Shown one piece after another: positions 12,735-26,000 of a stretch of DNA of 64,000 bases (its first letter is position 1; each line of letters opens with the position of its first letter). The position numbers and the translations under genes are program-made. This stretch comes from Rhyzopertha dominica (taxonomy: Eukaryota > Arthropoda > Insecta > Coleoptera > Bostrichidae), in assembly GCA_025024175.1 (NCBI GenBank), contig QCXZ01000138.1:46099092-46163091 (forward strand). The letters run 5' to 3'. The notes beneath the pieces were generated by a model that saw only the letters and a list, made by a program, of their open reading frames with translations, was not told where the DNA came from and made no database searches.

Positions 12735-13240
12735 CAGGTAGTTTAACAAAGGTGCAGATGTTCTTTTGTTGTGGGTGATTTAATGAGGGTTCTCGATGGG
12801 TGGTCAAGGGCAGGTGTTGCAACGGGTCTCCCAAAAATTAAGGAACAAAAGGGTAGATGTTCTTTGTTGTGGGTGATTTAATGAGGGTTCTCGATGGGGG
12901 TCAAGGCAGGTGTTGCAACGGGTCTCCATAAATTAAGGAACAAAAGGGCAGATGTTCTTTTGTTGCAGCGGGTCCCATAAATTAGGGGGCAGATGTTCTT
13001 TTGTTGCAGCGGGTCTCCCATAAATTAGGGAACAAAGGGCAGGTGGTCTTTAGTTGCGGGAGATTTAATGTGGGTGGTCTGCCATGCATTAGGAAACAAA
13101 GGATCTTATCTTTCCTTGACAGGCGATTTAACGTAGGTACACTCACAAAGGAGCAGATGTTCTTTTGTTACAACGGTAGGTGATTTAATGAGGGTGCATT
13201 AGGGAACAAAGGACCTTACCTTTCCTTGACAGGTGATTTA
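12735..13240. repeat. Degenerate minisatellite upstream of the OB-fold-like gene
   Basis: Variants of a unit containing GCAGATGTTCTTTTGTTG, GGGTGATTTAATGAGGGT and GGGTCTCCCATAAATTAGG recur at least five times. The first two units are about 96 bases apart, later ones are shorter. It begins about 70 bases upstream of the TATA box, so it could act as an enhancer-like array or simply be repeat expansion. Confidence 0.75.
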
Positions 13241-13369
13241 TACTATAATTATGGGTTTTGTCGATGGGGGGGGGTTGTCCGATGTTATATATACAAACCA
13301 GCCTCGAAGCTTGGCACATATGAATTGTCGTTGTACGGCTATAGTAAGAAATGTGTAAGTACACATCGC

Positions 13370-14037
13370 TAATTATAATTAAATCGCTAATTACCTCCAT
13401 ATCATTAGTCATAAATTAATCAAAACCGCGAATTATCACAATTAAAACCTCAATTATTATATTCAATAAATTAAAACCTCTCATTACACTTATGAAACCG
13501 CAAATCGCCCTAATTAAATAGCCAAGTACCCTAATTAAACGCTAATTACCCTAATTAAACAGCTAATTAACTTAATTAACCGCTAATTACCCCTAATTAA
13601 TATGCAAATATGCAAATTAGGGCTCAGAACGACCCTAATTAAGCTGATAATTCATCTAATCAAACTATTAATTAACCTAATTAATTAATAATAATCACTA
13701 ATTACCCCTAATCAAACTATTAATTACCCTTAATTAATTAATCAGAATCACTAATTACTCCAATCAAAATGCTAATCACCCTAATCAAACCTATTAATTA
13801 CCCTAATCAAACCGTTAAATACCCTAATCAAAACTGTTAATTACCCCAATCAAACTGCTAATTACCCTTATCAAACTGCTAATTACCTAATTAGTTCATC
13901 AAAATCACTAATTACCTATTGTCCTAATTAATTAACCCCATTGTTTTAATTAATTACCCATTGTCTTAATTAATTAATTACCCATTGTTTTAATTACCCT
14001 AATTAATATGCAAATATGCAAATTAGGGCTCAGAACG
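13370..14037. repeat. AT-rich tandem array of CTAATTACCCTAATCAAAC-type units
   Basis: About 650 bases of degenerate short units, mixtures of CTAATTA, CCCTAATTAA and TAATCAAACTG, with no ORF. Two segments of 41 bases, 13591-13631 and 13997-14037, are identical (beginning CCCTAATTAATATGCAAATA). The second sits directly at the breakpoint of transposon copy 2. Confidence 0.8.
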
Positions 14038-14041
14038 GCGC

Positions 14042-15183
14042 TTTTCCCCTACTAGTTTCATCAATACAAAATTCACTTATTATAAGAACTGAGTGAAGAT
14101 GATTTCGATCGTAGGATAGAATTTTGCCAAACTGCTATGAACATGATAGATGAAGATAGAAACATTTTAAATAGGATTGTTTTCTGATGAAGGGACTTTT
14201 TGCTTCATTAGTAATGTGAATAGACATAATTGCAGATATCGGTCGGACACAAATCCACATTGGATGGAACAAGTCCACACATAACACCCTCAGAAAGTGA
14301 ATGTCTGGTGTGGTATTATCGGTGAGCACATTATTGGCCTTTTTCATCGATGGAAATTTGAATGCGTTCAAGTATTTACAGCTCTTTGCGCGAACACATT
14401 ATACCAGAACTTATTCGCCTGTTCTCGAATTGTGAAAATGCTGCGCGTCCTTCTGAACAGATATGGTTTCAGCAAGATGGTGCATTGCCCATTTTGCAGT
14501 TCGTGGATATTTGAATACGATGATGGATTGGAAGTACGCGGAGCGATAGAAACGCCGAAACGTTTGCCCTGATCTGACCCGCTTGATTTTTTCCTGTGGG
14601 GGTATCTGAAAAATCGTATTTATGCTGATCGGCCACATAATGCAGAAGATTTAAAAGGACGAATCTGGGCAGAAATTCAGAACTCACCTCCAAATATGCT
14701 ACAAAGAACATTAGAAAACTTTTACTCAAGGCTGCATTACTGCCAGGAAGTAAATGGTGAACATTTTCAGCATCTTCTTTTTGGGTAATAAATTTATCAA
14801 ACTAGAGGAAAATTATCACCAGTCAAGGAAAAAATGGTAAAATGACTTTTTTTGTCCATTTTAGCGATAAAGAGAATTATTTTCATTCTTTTTGTTCTTT
14901 GTCAGGGTCAATTATTGTGTTTATACTTTCTCAACTCAGAAGCAATAAATTGTACAAGTGATAAATTTTTGAAATCAGGAAAAATATCCTTTTCAATGAC
15001 GTGCCTTTTGACCCCCTACCCATTTAAAAAATGCAACTTGCGCCCATATCTCGGAAACGAGAGCTGACACGGAGTTAAAAAAATTCCAGAAAATGCATTT
15101 TAATTAGCCATAGGCCCATGCACAATTTTAGAAAAATCGGTCGAGCAGAACCTGAAGTATCCTGCTGGTTGTAGCGACCCTTT
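14042..15183 (+). mobile_element. Tc3-like transposon with DUF4817-type transposase, 5'-truncated (copy 2)
   Basis: The plus strand begins inside the transposase (HKIHLL-ELSEDDFDRRIEFC) and continues with YWSDTNPHWME-, PQKVNVWCGIIGEHIIG, PSEQIWFQQDGALPILQF (catalytic Asp kept) and LDFFLWGYLKNRIYADRPHN, then AEDLKGRIWAEIQNSPPNML to HFQHLLFG near 14,788. It is broken by several frameshifts. The 3' noncoding part ends at about 15,183 with GTAGCGACCC, matching the outer end of copy 1. Its orientation is opposite to copy 1. Confidence 0.82.
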
Positions 15184-15189
15184 AGACTT

Positions 15190-15455
15190 GTCCTTCGAAG
15201 TATTTTGAGAAATTGAGAAAGTACCTAATTATTTCGCTTAGCAATAGTTTATATTGAATAGAAAGCAGTTGGTCTGTAATACAGCATAACACTGAAATAA
15301 GCAAAATAAGTTTATCTATTCAAAATACTTCTTTTACAAAAAGCGGGTTCTAAGATGATTTAGGTACCTATACAAAGTCGACGCTCGGTAAGACATTAGA
15401 AATACTGCAAGGTCAATGGCAATAGACGACTAATCAAAGTTGATATCAACTTACC
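15190..15455. other. 3' flank of EEF2KMT
   Basis: AT-rich sequence that should include the EEF2KMT 3' UTR. No clear AATAAA was seen on the minus strand. Confidence 0.35.
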
Positions 15456-16502
15456 TTATAACTGACGAATATCAAGGAGAATAACGGGAGTTTCCCTAGG
15501 CCAGAAGAATCGCTGGTTGTGTTCAATCGTCGTCTCTTCAAATCTCAAAGAATGTTCCTTTAAAGTGTCCAAAAATCCTCTAAAAGTGTCCGGATTCCTT
15601 TTCGTGCAAGCCAGGAGCGCACGTTCCGTTCCACAACACAAAAAACACTTTATCGCACCCACCAGCGAAGTAAACAAACTCGAATCGTAAACAACGTCAG
15701 ACGCAATAATTACATCAATTCCGCCGATTTCACGGCACACTTCTTTGCTAATTGTCTCCCAAGGTAGATTACACACCTCGACAATTGTGTTTGTATTGAC
15801 ACTTTCTTTTAACGACGAAACGTTATTATCGCCGTTCACTTCCTCGAAGTTTATTATCACGTTTTCGCGCAAAAAGCTCAAAACCTGGTTGTGGCAGTCA
15901 GTAAGAAAAACTTTTTTAGGTCCACATGCCTTACCAACTGTTATTCCCACTAGACCTACGCCACTGCCCAATTCCAGGACGTTTTTGTTTTCAAAAATCC
16001 CTTTGTTGGCTACGCACCAGTCGGATAAACCTGCAGCAGCTTCCCAAGTGCACAATCCCGTCGTTCCTTCTGAGATAATACTCGAATTCTCCTTCAAACT
16101 TACGAATTTTCCAAATTCAAATTCAAAATGTTTGTAGTAAACCCCCGAAGCGTCAGGTAGCGACACCAAACGGCAAAGCTCGGAGTAAAGACAATCGCAA
16201 ATTGCAGATCCCTGTTTTTCTAACTGACCTATGACATATTTCAAAAATGCCTTCTGGTACGATAGTTTTATAGGATATTTTCGCACTAATTTTAAATTAA
16301 TCGTGTTATCAAACAGCACTTCTTGTTTGTCCCAAGTTAAATCTTCAAGCAGATTCTATAAACCGGGGACGAATAATTAATGAAACGGAAAAATACCTAG
16401 GTTAGGGATACTTACGTGCCATGAGAAATCTTTCAACGGAACACAACATAAAAACTGTCTTTTCACTAAATCAATATCTGACAGCACGTCCTCCGAAATC
16501 AT
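15456..16502 (-). CDS. EEF2KMT: EEF2KMT / FAM86-type protein-lysine N-methyltransferase (eEF2 methyltransferase)
   Basis: Family role: SAM-dependent methyltransferase of the FAM86 family, which methylates a lysine of elongation factor eEF2 in the cytosol. I read two exons: exon 1 at 16416-16502 (29 codons from ATG 16502) and exon 2 at 15456-16355 (300 codons including TAA). The intron has GTAAGT and ATAG borders. The total is 328 residues, close to the usual family length. Visible motifs are the family-typical GTTGLCTWEAA just before the fold, SAM motif I LELGSGVGLVG (about residues 156-166), TDCHNQVL after strand 2, and SDVVYD (about 248-253) where the substrate-side DxxY motif lies. A donor-like GGTAAGT follows directly after the stop, so a 3'-UTR intron or alternative tail is possible. 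It starts about 510 bases from the divergently transcribed dynactin gene. Confidence 0.9.
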
Positions 16503-17014
16503 GTCTGTTGGGATGAATCATACTTCGTATTTTGTAATTTGTATAGCTCGTCCACGATTCACAAATGATTCAATGACACATTCTTCTAATAGGTGATTGA
16601 TTACGCTAGATGTCATCACCTGCCAATGGCACGAAAATTTTATCGTGCTGTTGCCAGATTATTATATTTTATATGAAGAATAATCTATAAAACCTACATC
16701 GTGTATAAAATTTTTTCATCAATTACAATGTTTGCGATTATAATAATTTACTTTAATCTCCACAAGGTTTTTTTAAATAATTCTTAGGGTATTATTTTAT
16801 TGATAGGAAAAATGGCAATCGTGTAATGTATGACGTTTGTCAAATGTGACAATTTTGTTAATGTATAATGCCTAGCTAATGGTTTAGAGTTATTTAAAAA
16901 ATTATAAAATATGTCCAATTTGTGTAGAATGTAGAAAGGTAGAAACTAGTAAATCTTCTATTAATCTAAATCAATTTATTCAACATAACCTTAAAATCTG
17001 TGCACAATACGAAA
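16503..17014. promoter_or_regulatory. Spacer between divergent EEF2KMT and dynactin p150 genes (likely bidirectional promoter)
   Basis: The two start codons point away from each other across 512 bases, so both 5' UTRs and both core promoters should lie here or nearby. The stretch is AT-rich without an obvious CpG island. A short inverted repeat GCACGA...TCGTGC lies near 16,629-16,648. No ORF or transposon signature was seen. Promoter function is inferred from gene arrangement only. Confidence 0.5.
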
Positions 17015-20000
17015 ATGTCTGATTTTAAAGTTGGCCAAAGAGTTGAAGTTATTGGCAAAAGCGTCCAGGGGGTGATAGCATTTTCTGGAACAACTAATTT
17101 TGCCACAGGAACATGGATAGGCCTTATTTTGGATGAGCCGAAGGGTAAAAATAATGGTACCGTCAAAGGCCACTCCTACTTTGAAGTAAGTGTTAAGTAT
17201 TCGATTGTGTCTATGCTAAATTGTAAAAAAATGTAGTGCGAGGAGAACTATGGCATGTTCGTGCGACACACGCAAGTTGTACCACTGGACGAACATGGGA
17301 AACCTATTGAGATGCCTCAGATGTCTTCGCCTGAAGAAAAGCAGTCGGGTCGACGCAGCAGGTAAGTTTAGTTGTTTTTGTAAGTTTCTGGATTATAATC
17401 GATCAAATTTTTCACAATTAGCACAGGGATAAAACCTAAACCGACAGCGTAAGTTCAATATTTGATTATGTGCACCTTAATTCTAATAATGCACTTATTA
17501 ACTTCATTTTTTAATGCTGCACAACAGAGTACGTAGGAAAACTTCTCCTCAAAAAAGGCCTTCATTATCAGCCTCAAGGTATAACATTGTTAATGTAGTA
17601 TGCAAAACGTATATGTGGCTTTTGACTTTGTATATAGCTATGCACCTGCCTTAATACCATGTAAATCATTAGTTGTATATAATTATATAGTTAATAATGG
17701 ACTAAAGTAAATGTATATAACTACATAAACACAGGAATGGTATCAGTAACTGCAATCAGGTTACTATTAATTTTTGGAGACTATTTAAAATGTTTTTCCC
17801 TTTCATAAAGTAACAATCAATCACTAGGGATATTGGTACTGATGCTGTTACTTCTGTTACAAAACTTATATACATGGTGTCCAACGAAAATCTGAACCAT
17901 CTTCTCTTTAGTGGTAGACAGGTGAAAATAAACTGTTTTTTTAAAACCCCAAATAAGAAAATCCATTAGAGGTCTATAGTAAAACCCATTATTTGCCATT
18001 CATTTCCATCAAACATACAGTTGCTTCGTTTATTGGTAAATTGACAACAGCTTCCTCCAAAATGTTATTTGAAATTGTTATCTACCCATTGGTGTTCAAA
18101 ATTTCCTCATAGATATCCAGACACAAAATGTTATCATTTTTAATTGCACAATAAACGATCCTGAAAATGATATTGTCTGGTTTTATAAAGATTTTTATCA
18201 GCCCAATAGTGACTGCTTCGTCTGCTATAAAATTAAGAGTGAATTCAAAAAAACTTCATTCGAAATGTTTAATTAAATTTTTATGTGCGGTAATAGCTGT
18301 GACAGAACCATTTTGACTGCAGTAGGAATTTTATTAAATCAATTGCAATTGTTTCCATGGTAAACTATGAATCCAGATTTATCTGTCATTAACATGCGAT
18401 TGGTGTGAACTTTAAGAAAAATTGCCTATAACTTTTGAATGGTTGTCATTAGAACTTATCTAATTCTAATGTATGCAGAATCAAATTTTGCATCAATACA
18501 GTAAGAAATCTTAATATGATTCTATTTGAGATAAGAAAGATATTTGAGTTCCAAGTTGACTAACAGCAAAAAATGTAGTCTTTAATTCAATTTTATTACA
18601 GAAATAGACGTTTTAGAGGCAGTTAGCAGATTAAAAAGGAACTGATTAAATTCCAAGTTTTCTTGTAAAGGATTGCAAATGTGTGTTTGTCAAATCTCTG
18701 GTTACACTGTTTAATCTCGTTATAATACATAATTTTCTGATGCTTGGAAGCAGTCCCATATTTTTCAATCCTAAAAAAAAGGAGATCCAATTTTAATTAA
18801 CTTTTAATATTTTTTTTAATAATTTAATTTAGTTAACTTTAATAATAACTGTATTCTCGATTTTGATGAATTTTTGTAAAGTATTTAAAATGATTAGTAG
18901 TAGCATTAGCGAAAATCAGCAGAATCAGAAGAAATCAACACTAACTAACCTTGCATCGTTAACTCAATTTATATCTGAAGTTCTTGATAACAATAGCCAA
19001 GTTGATGTCTATGTGCAGATTTCTGTAAGGCATTTGACTGCATTATTGGTTAAAACTTGTTATTATTGCTGAATATTTTTTTTTCTGTAATTGGATGTCA
19101 TTCTTCTAACTAAAGGTTTTTCTTGGACACCCTGTATAGACCCTCAATCATGCAAAGTAAGAGCACCCATTAAGATGTAAATTTACTTGAACACTTACAA
19201 CACTCTGTAACTTTCTACTAATCTCCTATTTCGATATTAGTTCAAGAATATCACTGGCTAGCAGTCGACAGTCATTGATAGGAAGCAGACAATCTTTGGC
19301 TGGTAGTCGACAGTCACTAGCTGGTAGCAGGAGTCAGCTGGCTTCACCGGCTGTCGAGAAAAATGATGGCTTGGACCAACCTAGTCAGATTCCTAAAAGG
19401 GCATCATTTGTTGAGGTAAAATCTATTAAACATTGCATAGTGTGTCTCTCAATTTAGAAAATTGATTTAAGTCGTCATAAAAGCCTCCAAAAGCTTGTCA
19501 TGGTTTTTTTTTTAAACTTAACTATCTAGACTGGATTTGTGGAGACCCTTCGTCCACAATTCACACCTGGCCAATCCATGACCACTCCGATAACATCGAT
19601 TGANGACAAACTGAACAACCTCCAGTTCCAGCAGGAGCTGGAAAACAGGAACCAACAAATTCGTGATCTGTCCGAAAAACTAGACACTCTTAAAGTGAAA
19701 CGGCAAGAAGATTTAGAGAAACTCAAGGAACTGGACAAGGTCAAGCTTCAGCTAGAACAGATGATGGAGTTCAAGAGCANGATAATGGAGAATCAGGCCT
19801 ACCTCCAGAGGGAGCTACAGNAAGCGAAGCAGGAGGCCAGGGACGCCATAGAGGCAAAGGAAAGTCATGAAGAGGAGGTGGCAGATTTGGCTGAAGCTGT
19901 TGAAATGGCTACGTTAGATAAAGAAATGGCGGAGGAGAAAGCAGAGACTCTGCAGTTGGAGCTGGATGTTTGTAAGGAGAAATTGGAAGAGGTTACTTTG

Positions 20001-23000
20001 GATTTGGAGATACTAAAGGCTGAAATGCAAGGGCAGACTGGTAAGATGAGAAATTATTGTTTTATGAAGATACCATAATTTTTTTCCCTTCTCCTAACTT
20101 CTTATTTCAATTTAACAAACGTAACCTGAAAAAGACTGTCTATTAAAAAATAATAACGGCTGCTGGCCATTCCAGACTACGATGTACTATAAAATCTATT
20201 TAGTGTAGTGAAAATGAAAATTGCATTAGTAGTGGAACTTGTAGATAGTGTGGTTATTGCTGTAGCAGCTGTATTCTCACAATTTTGAAACAGTTGTTTT
20301 GTAATTTTCATTTTTATGGAAACAGACTTGTCATTGTACTTTTACGCCACTGCAGAGAATTTTCAACCACCAGGTTTTTTCACTGATAGCAGGTCGCCAT
20401 CCTTTTCCACAAAAATGGTAGCTACAACCTCCAATGCCAGTGTATTACGTAGAGCTCTGCATTCTCTAATTTTAAAAACATAGCAACTTTCTTTGGACAC
20501 CTCCAGTAAAGTGGACACCCACATTATTAATTTATTATTATTATATTTCAAAAGGATTTTCAAATTTATGTTCAAATTTTTACGGAAAATTCAAACAATG
20601 ACCTTTTTTTGAACTGTTTCATGGCAACTAGCCACCATGACACATTAATTTTATAGTATTTACAGTTAAATAGTGTTCTTTTCTTTCGGATCCAAGAAGA
20701 GAATTTAAAAATAGGATTACGAAAAATACAAAATGACACGGCTGATATGAAAATAACTGACTTAATTAATAAAACAAAAAATCAACCGCTTCTGTTATTT
20801 GCTGCTTATCGGCCTAATGACATTAATAACTGTAACAGGTTCTGGTGGAGACAAACAGGGTCTCTCTGCATATGAAATTAAACAACTCGAGCAGCAAAAT
20901 GCGAGGCTGAGGGACACCTTAGTTCGAATGAGGGATCTTTCGGCTCACGATAAACACGAACACCAGAAGCTTCTCAAAGAATTGGACCAGAAGAAATCAG
21001 AAATAGCAGAATTGGGGAGGACCAAAGAAAAATTGAGTACCAGGGTCGAACAGATGGAGCAGCAAATTGCTGATCTACAGGAGCAGGTAGGACTGAAGAA
21101 GCTGTGGGAGATTTTCGAATATCTGATCTTATTTTCGTATGTGTGGTGCTTGATAATCTATTTTAAACGCTGGTTTAACCTGATGCGATCAATATAAGTG
21201 TGAACTAAATCTTGGTGTTTGTTTTTTCTTTTGGGTCATTCCACATAAAATCGTCTTGCAGGAAAAGTCACACTATCTTAGATTTGAATAAAACTTTGTT
21301 AAAACAGAAAATAACAAGAGATATTAACAGTCATGTAGAAAGGCCAAAAAATACTGATATAGTGTCAACAAGTAAAGCCTAATTCTAAGTATTATACAAA
21401 TTACAACTACACAAATGCAGTCTTATATTACATTTTGTATTGAACGTAGCTACTTACTTGCTAACATCCAGCAGTAACATAAATGAACAATGTTTATACA
21501 AAACAAAAAGTCTTAAAACTTCACTTGTATTGCAGTGAAATACTTTATTGTTTCGCCCAAGCATAATTTTTTTTACCAATAAAGGTTTCATTTTTCTTCT
21601 TTCACTTATTTCATTATACCAATTAGCCCCTTTAAATGTTTAAATGTTATAACATTTTGAGTTTTTCTTTTTGTAAGTCGAGATGTAAATATGTTAAAAA
21701 CCAGTTGAGTGTTAGTACTTTATTTCAATGTTTTTTTTAGTTTTACAAAAAGTACTTTTTTTTAGCTTCCAAATAAGGCCAGGAATGCTCTGATATCTCA
21801 TATAGAACAATTCTAATGACCAATTTTAAGAGGGTCAAAAGTCATATATTTTCTATATTTATGTGGTTGTGAGAAGAAAAAAAAGAACTCGAAAAATTAA
21901 ATAACAGTTGAATTGCTCCTTTGACATCAAAACTGACCTTTCTATTAAGTTTCATTTAATTCAGAAATAGTGTGACTTCCTATTTATTTTTTTTTTGTTT
22001 TTAAATGGAATGACCCTTGTACAAATAATCTTCTCAGGTGGACGCAGCTCTAGGTGCCGAAGAAATGGTTGTGACCCTTTCGGAACAAAAACTGTCTCTG
22101 GAAGACAAAGTTGGTCAGCTCCAGGAAGAGCTGGCGGAATTGGAAGCCTTACAAGACATGAACGATCAGCTCGTTGAGAGCAACGCTGAATTAGAGGCAG
22201 ATTTGAGGGAGGAACTGGACATGGCCCAAGCAGCAACTAGACAGGTATAAAATCAAGTTGGCTATTACGAAAAGAGAAAGTTCCTCTTCTTTAGGCTCTC
22301 AGAGATAGAGATGCAGCTATCGAAACCATAGCAGATCGCGAAGCGACCATTTCCAAGTTCCGAGAGCTGGTCCACAAATTGCAAGAGCAGTCCATGGATC
22401 TACAGCAGAGATTGGAAAGGGAAACCAGTCGACCAGTGTCCGGCCTGCCAGATATGGCCGATTTCAAAAAAATGTTTATTGAAACCAAGGCGCACACGAA
22501 GGCAATCGACTTGGAACTGCGCAGGGTGGATATCCTTCAGCTGCAGCAACAGATACGATACTTGACTTCGTTCATGCCCGATTCGTTCATGAACAGAGGG
22601 GGTAAGTCAAACTTTTCTTAGGAAAATTAGTTGGTCATAGAATACTGCAATTAAAAAAACCACTGCAAATTGAATCAATACTTCCACATCCAATTGTCAA
22701 AATGACATTTACGTTTTTATTTCTTATACTATACGATTAGTAATCAGGTTTTGACCATTTTTTCTCTCTACACATTTTTCTAAGATAAACAGTCCTCGTT
22801 ATATTAGCAAAAATATATAAATTTTAAAATCAGTTTTTTCCAAATAACTCGAAAAATATTAACTTAACAAAAAAATTACAAGAATGCTTTCTGATCAGAA
22901 ATTTGATATTCTATATAATACCAAAATTTTAAAAAAATTACGAGCAGGTTCCAAAATAGGTTTTTTGGAAATATTTCGAAAATGTCAAAATTTTGAATAA

Positions 23001-26000
23001 ATTTTCTAATACACTTTTTGTGAGAAATTTTATTTTCTATCTGGTGGTATTTCCATTTTTTGTATATATTAAATATATTCTTAAATATTTAGGAAAATCC
23101 GCTTTCTTTAAGTGACGCTTTTTTGCTAATATCTTCTAAACAGTTTGCTGCATCGAAAATTTATAAGAACCAATCATACTTGCAGTTATAATACTAATCA
23201 CATACTAAATCAAAAAAAAATAAAAAAATTAATATTTGCAAAAAGGGTAGTTACCCCCCAATTTCGCCCCCTTCCCGATATCCTACTTACCCCACAAACA
23301 ATAGGTCGCTTTGGGTAGTTGAGATTTATACATTTGCCAAATTTCAAGGTCATATATTAAGTCTTTCGAAAGTTATTGTGTCCACAAATACCACAGACAC
23401 ACAGACAAGAAATTTGTTTTTGCTCAAATTTTGTTTTTTTTGCGTTTTCGGCCATTTTAAAGAGAACGAGCAAATAAAAATTTTTGAAAATTTTTTTCGC
23501 GATACAATACTTTCCATCCGTTGGATGTGGAAGTAATTCAGCTGTATGTAGTAGTATATGATTTTGTGAGTAGGCAAAGAAGAATAATAAATTTTTATGA
23601 ATTACTTGATCATGTTTCAGGGTCCTCTTCCTCATCAACATGTTACAAAAGCAACTCTTACACTGAATCTGAAATGAAGTTTGTTTCAGCCTTCAAATTT
23701 TTATAACAAATTAGAATTTGCTTGTTGTTAAATGATACTCATTTTTAACTATTGAATAAGTTGCAATGAGAACCATCAGAAGGGAGCACCCTTGCATAAT
23801 ATGTTAGAATAACGTGAATCTATCATGTCAAAAAATTCATATCTCAAAATAAGCAAAAATCTGATTTTTTTGAAGAAGAAATTTAGATATTCCAATTTTG
23901 GTACACATTTTGATTAATTAATACAACCTCCCCTCCCCCAGGGGTACGCCACTGGTTTGAACAAGTATTTACTTTGTTTTATCATCCCATGTGGTTTTAA
24001 TAATTAGCTTGGATATAGAATGTTTCATTTGGATTAAAAGTGAGTTCTATGTCTCATGATTTTGAGCTTCAAAAATAACACTTTTAATCCTAATAAAACA
24101 ATATACTATTTTCCTGCTCTCAAACTATTAGGTTAGGAAAAAGTTTCAAAACTGAATGTACTATTTAAAATAGCCTTCTTGTTGGAATTAATGAACACAG
24201 AAAAAGGTTTTGCGAAAATAAAAGTGTAGATTGCAAATTTCTACTCTTCATAAAGAGAAGCTGGAAAAAAAGGATGCCACCAAAATGAAGACTCAAAACA
24301 CAAAACTTAAGGCATTTCTACCTAAAATATTCCAACATCATTGTGTAACACATCCAATATTGTTTTTTTGCAACACGATGGACTTAAATATTCCAAGAAA
24401 CTGAAATAAATTGAGCTAAATCTTTGAATTTTTCTATAGGTGATCATGATGCAATTCTAATCCTTCTTCTCATACCACGTCTCATCCAGAAAACCGAAAT
24501 ACTGCTTAGCCAGATCAGAGACAAATTCCCTGCTGTGGACAAAATAGACAGAACTGCAATAATAAAAGGTCACTCCGTTGAACAGTACGAGTTTAGATGC
24601 AGGCTGTCTTACTACATCTACGCTATCCAAGTAATTATTTTCGATTCTTTGATTCCTTCAATTACTAAGATTCATTACAGATGATCTTACACCAATATCT
24701 TCACATGTTAAACGTTTGCAAGCCTGAAACCTTACTTAAAGTTGGCGGTACTTATCCGGTAATATCAGCACAGGAAAAAATTATCGATGGTTTTATAGAG
24801 TTGATAAAAAGGGACCAACTGGATGAGAATATTCCTACGGATGCGTTGGAGAAATCCGTTGGATACTTTAATACCATGTTCCCTGTGCTCTTTGTCCAGG
24901 AATTGAAGAACAACCATAATCAGCTGCTCGGAGACACTGTTAAAGTGTTGCAGAGCTCTTGTGATGGGGTGAATACTGTTGCCTTGGCTATACGGAACCT
25001 TATAGAGGTAAAGTACGAAGAGAAGTTGTTTTGGTGTAAAAACTTTATCTCCTAGGATTCTGCTGTTGGTGATATTGGCCTGTTATGTCAATATGTCGTA
25101 ACAACAGTGGAACAACTGCAGCAGCAACTTAAATTGATCAAACGCAAACTTCCACCAGATACGAGCATCGAAAATCTGGGTCTTAACAGGGAGGTTAATG
25201 AAAATCTGTACCAGTGCTATGTCCACTTCGTCAAAGTGTGGAAAACGTTGCAAGAAATCGTAAAGAGTGCTGTACAGGCCATCAATTCTAGTGCAGGTAC
25301 ATGTTCAGAAAAACTTTTTTAAATAAAATTAATGATAATATTTTACAGACGTGGATAAGGGTCTCAACAATGAAAAGATGAAAGACATTGCTAAGGTTGC
25401 CAGTGATAAAATCTATGAACAGGATGACTTGGGTCCTGTCCAAAGCATTAAAAATTCTTTCAATTTTATCCTAACTCAGATAGGTCAAATTGCACAGTTT
25501 CTTCAAGAAAACGAATATGAAATTACCACCGCCTCCAAGAACACAGAAAAAGTAAGATTTATATCTTCTGGTAATGCTTGAAGATACCAACAGTTTTTCA
25601 GGTGGTTCCCCCAATCAACATCCGAGCAGAAACGGTCNAAAACGAACTCCAGCAAACTAAAACACTCACCAGCAAGCTGGAAAACAAAGAATCTGACATT
25701 AAAGAATTGCGTAAGGCTCTCAAGGAGAAACAAGAACAACTGTCTGAGATGACAATAAGGAAAGAATTGGCAGAGAAGAAATTAGGAAACGTCAACAAGG
25801 ATTATGAATTGACTATTGAAAAGCTGCAGAGGAAGCTGGAAGAGGCACACAACAACTTTAAAAAGAAGGAGAAGGAATTTGAAGAAACCCTGGATCATTT
25901 GCAGACCGACATTGATTCGCTTGAGAACGAAAAAGGAGAGATGAAGGAAAAATTGAAGCTGTATTCAAAGAAGGCATATTTAGAAGGGATGTCGAAAAGT

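Noticed and set aside
13370..14037. Possible internal telomere array, because CCTAA-like words (complement of insect TTAGG) are frequent
   Set aside because: The words are embedded in longer irregular units with TAATTA and TCAAAC, with no uninterrupted 5-base periodicity, so it is an AT-rich satellite-like array and not telomeric repeat.
17427..17448. Alternative acceptor of dynactin exon 3 at 17426
   Set aside because: With the incoming phase it produces a stop after four codons, whereas the AG at 17420-17421 gives TGIKPKPTA and a matching phase to exon 4.
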